7,694 nt of DNA from Methylacidiphilum caldifontis (GTDB lineage Bacteria > Verrucomicrobiota > Verrucomicrobiia > Methylacidiphilales > CAMAQI01): the NCBI GenBank assembly GCA_945860255.1, contig CAMAQI010000106.1, positions 1-7,694 of the forward strand, given 5' to 3'. Each line of letters opens with the position of its first letter. The stretch's first letter is position 1. The notes below the pieces were generated by a model that saw nothing but the letters and a program-made list of their open reading frames with translations, was not told the DNA's origin and searched no databases. The position numbers were made by a program, and so were the translations under genes. Of this stretch, positions 6,782-7,694 are shown in pieces.

Positions 6782-7333
6782 TTAGCTCTTTGTGAAAATC
6801 GTCGTTTTTCCTGCAACTCGGCGATGGGCGGCGGAGACCTCCACATATTTATCGGCCCAGGCTTTGATTCCTGCCCGCTCTTCGGGAGTGAGTGTTTTAA
6901 CGATTTTTCCTGGAGTTCCTAAAACAAGGGAACCTGCGGGAATTCGCATTTTCTGAGTGACTAAGGCATGGGCTCCAATAATACACTCCTCTTCGATGAT
7001 CGCCCCATCAAGAATCGTGGCTCCCATTCCGATCAGGCAGCGATCGCCAATCGTACAGGCGTGGATCGTTGCTCGATGTCCAATGGTGACGTATTCACCG
7101 ATGAAGACAGGATAGTCATCCGCCAGATGAACAATGGCTCCATCTTGAACGTTCGATCCTTTGCCGATATGAATCGTTTGAATATCGGCTCGAAGGACCG
7201 CCCCTGGCCAGACACTCGTCAGAGCCGCCAGGTGAACATCACCGATGAGAATCGATCCGGGAGCGAGATAGGCAGAGGGATCGATCGTTGGATTTTTTTC
7301 GAGGTAGGTTTGAATTCGTTCTTCAAAGGTCAT
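6782..7333 (-). CDS. Gamma-carbonic-anhydrase-like hexapeptide-repeat protein (YrdA/PaaY family)
   Basis: The 183-residue protein is built of hexapeptide repeats (for example APGSILIGDVHL, DIQTIHIGKGSNVQDGAIVH, YVTIGHRATIHACTIGDRC, IIEEECIIGAHALV) forming a left-handed beta-helix, followed by a C-terminal helix (about 150-175). RADIQTIHIG with NVQDG is the family signature. H69, H86 and H91 stand where the three zinc-binding histidines of gamma-carbonic anhydrases lie, and the five-residue H86-H91 spacing matches the Cam pattern. It should form a metal-binding trimer in the cytosol. Many close relatives (YrdA, PaaY) have weak or unproven carbonic anhydrase activity, and some act as thioesterases, so the reaction is open. 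The ATG at 7333 fits the family length; a TTG at 7378 in the same frame is less likely. No Shine-Dalgarno sequence is visible. The gene is divergent from the DUF2292 gene. Confidence 0.92.
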   Translation of the reverse strand: MTFEERIQTYLEKNPTIDPSAYLAPGSILIGDVHLAALTSVWPGAVLRADIQTIHIGKGSNVQDGAIVHLADDYPVFIGEYVTIGHRATIHACTIGDRCLIGMGATILDGAIIEEECIIGAHALVTQKMRIPAGSLVLGTPGKIVKTLTPEERAGIKAWADKYVEVSAAHRRVAGKTTIFTKS

Positions 7334-7404
7334 AAGGGGGAGACTATGGCGAGAGATTGAAGATAAATCAAAGATCAATTAAGATAGTTTTTTTGCAAAC
7401 ATTC

Positions 7405-7433
7405 TTGACATTTTTTTAATAACGACCAAATTG
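7405..7433 (+). promoter_or_regulatory. Candidate promoter of the DUF2292 gene
   Basis: A perfect TTGACA (7405-7410) would serve as -35. At a 16-17 base spacer the -10 region is CAAATT/AAATTG, a poor match, and it sits at the centre of the first operator-like dyad. A weak -10 inside a dyad fits a regulated promoter. The -35 match is seen; the rest is inferred. Confidence 0.4.
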
Positions 7434-7444
7434 ATCGTTAATGG
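7416..7444 (+). promoter_or_regulatory. Operator-like dyad 1 (centre 7430)
   Basis: The stretch 7420-7440 is a 21-base palindrome with a single mismatched pair: TAACGACCAA, a central A, then TTGATCGTTA. Its left side begins with TTAATAACGACCAA (7416-7429), which recurs exactly at 7491-7504. Placement over the expected -10 region suggests a transcription factor site. The factor is unknown. Confidence 0.6.
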
Positions 7445-7490
7445 TAAAAACAATCAAAACAAATATGAAAAACAAAACTTTTTTTGGAAC

Positions 7491-7519
7491 TTAATAACGA
7501 CCAATTTAGTAGATATTAA
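7491..7519 (+). promoter_or_regulatory. Operator-like dyad 2 (centre 7505), next to the start codon
   Basis: The same 14-base half-site TTAATAACGACCAA (7491-7504) is followed by an imperfect inverse copy (7506-7519). Eleven of 14 positions pair around T7505. The dyad ends two bases before the ATG at 7521. It could bind the same factor as dyad 1, or fold in the mRNA and mask the start. Confidence 0.55.
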
Positions 7520-7520
7520 A

Positions 7521-7676
7521 ATGAAGCCAAAAATTGAATGGAAAGAACTCGTTGAGGAGTTGATCAAAGGACTCGAATTTGGAGTTCTCCAGATCACGAT
7601 CCATCAAGGTGAAGTCGTTCAGATTGAAAAGACTGAAAAACACATCGGTGTTCCCTTGTCTTTTTCAAAGTTTTGA
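7521..7676 (+). CDS. Small DUF2292 / YezD-family protein
   Basis: The 51-residue product has an N-terminal amphipathic helix (EWKELVEELIKGL, 6-18), followed by a short beta-hairpin GVLQITIHQGEVVQIEKTEK. This is the hallmark of the DUF2292/YezD family, whose members usually end soon after the EKxEK stretch. Here a further tail of about nine residues (GVPLSFSKF) follows. The biochemical role of the family is unknown. From memory, relatives in several phyla sit at the head of sulfate-uptake or sulfur-assimilation operons, which would fit a regulated promoter here. The rest of any operon is outside the window. ATG 7521 is chosen because homology begins just after it. An in-frame TTG at 7431 would translate the AT-rich operator region. 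No Shine-Dalgarno sequence is visible. Family assignment is by pattern memory. Confidence 0.8.
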   Translation: MKPKIEWKELVEELIKGLEFGVLQITIHQGEVVQIEKTEKHIGVPLSFSKF

Positions 7677-7694
7677 ATAAAGAAGTGTTAATTG

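Noticed and set aside
6968..7360. Plus-strand open frame of 130 codons
   Set aside because: Antisense to the beta-helix gene, whose hexapeptide repeats are unmistakable.
7334..7378. TTG-started 15-residue extension of the beta-helix protein
   Set aside because: The family usually starts near MTFEERI. The extension has no homologous look and no ribosome binding site.
7431..7520. TTG-started N-terminal extension of the DUF2292 protein
   Set aside because: It would translate both operator-like dyads and AT-rich spacer, and the family normally starts close to the helix that begins after ATG 7521.

Overview
The window is a compact stretch of bacterial chromosome holding seven protein genes. No RNA genes, CRISPR arrays, insertion sequences or prophage genes are visible. 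Base composition is moderate in the genes and clearly AT-rich between them. The organism cannot be named from the sequence. The N-terminal half of the histidine kinase (conserved start, then PAS) resembles, from memory, a kinase family common in Verrucomicrobiota and relatives. Five of the seven genes have no visible Shine-Dalgarno sequence. A member of the PVC group is therefore a reasonable but unproven guess.

Layout, left to right. Bases 1-176 are an AT- and purine-rich leader with a small hairpin ending at the purM ribosome binding site. purM (177-1190) and purH (1202-2725) form a plus-strand purine operon. PurM makes AIR, and PurH carries out the last two steps to IMP. purH converges on a minus-strand gene for a UDP-galactopyranose-mutase-like FAD oxidoreductase (4161-2722), and the two stop codons overlap, leaving no space for a terminator. 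Upstream of that gene, also on the minus strand, are a soluble PAS histidine kinase (5445-4306) and nadA, quinolinate synthase (6376-5453). The kinase starts 7 bases after the nadA stop, so these two are probably co-transcribed.

A 405-base gap precedes nadA. It holds a good sigma-70-like promoter whose predicted transcript would begin inside one arm of a 96-base nested inverted repeat, so the nadA mRNA should carry a large hairpin at its 5' end. Next is a gamma-carbonic-anhydrase-like left-handed beta-helix protein (7333-6782, minus strand). It is divergent from a 51-residue DUF2292/YezD-family protein (7521-7676, plus strand).

The genes are mostly housekeeping: purine synthesis, NAD synthesis and a hexapeptide-repeat enzyme. 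The regulatory DNA is more interesting. Upstream of the DUF2292 gene are two dyads sharing an exact 14-base half-site, with centres exactly 75 bp apart. One lies where the -10 of a TTGACA promoter is expected and the other ends two bases before the start codon. This looks like a two-operator control region for an operon that continues beyond the window. I found no clearly novel multi-gene defence or mobile system here.
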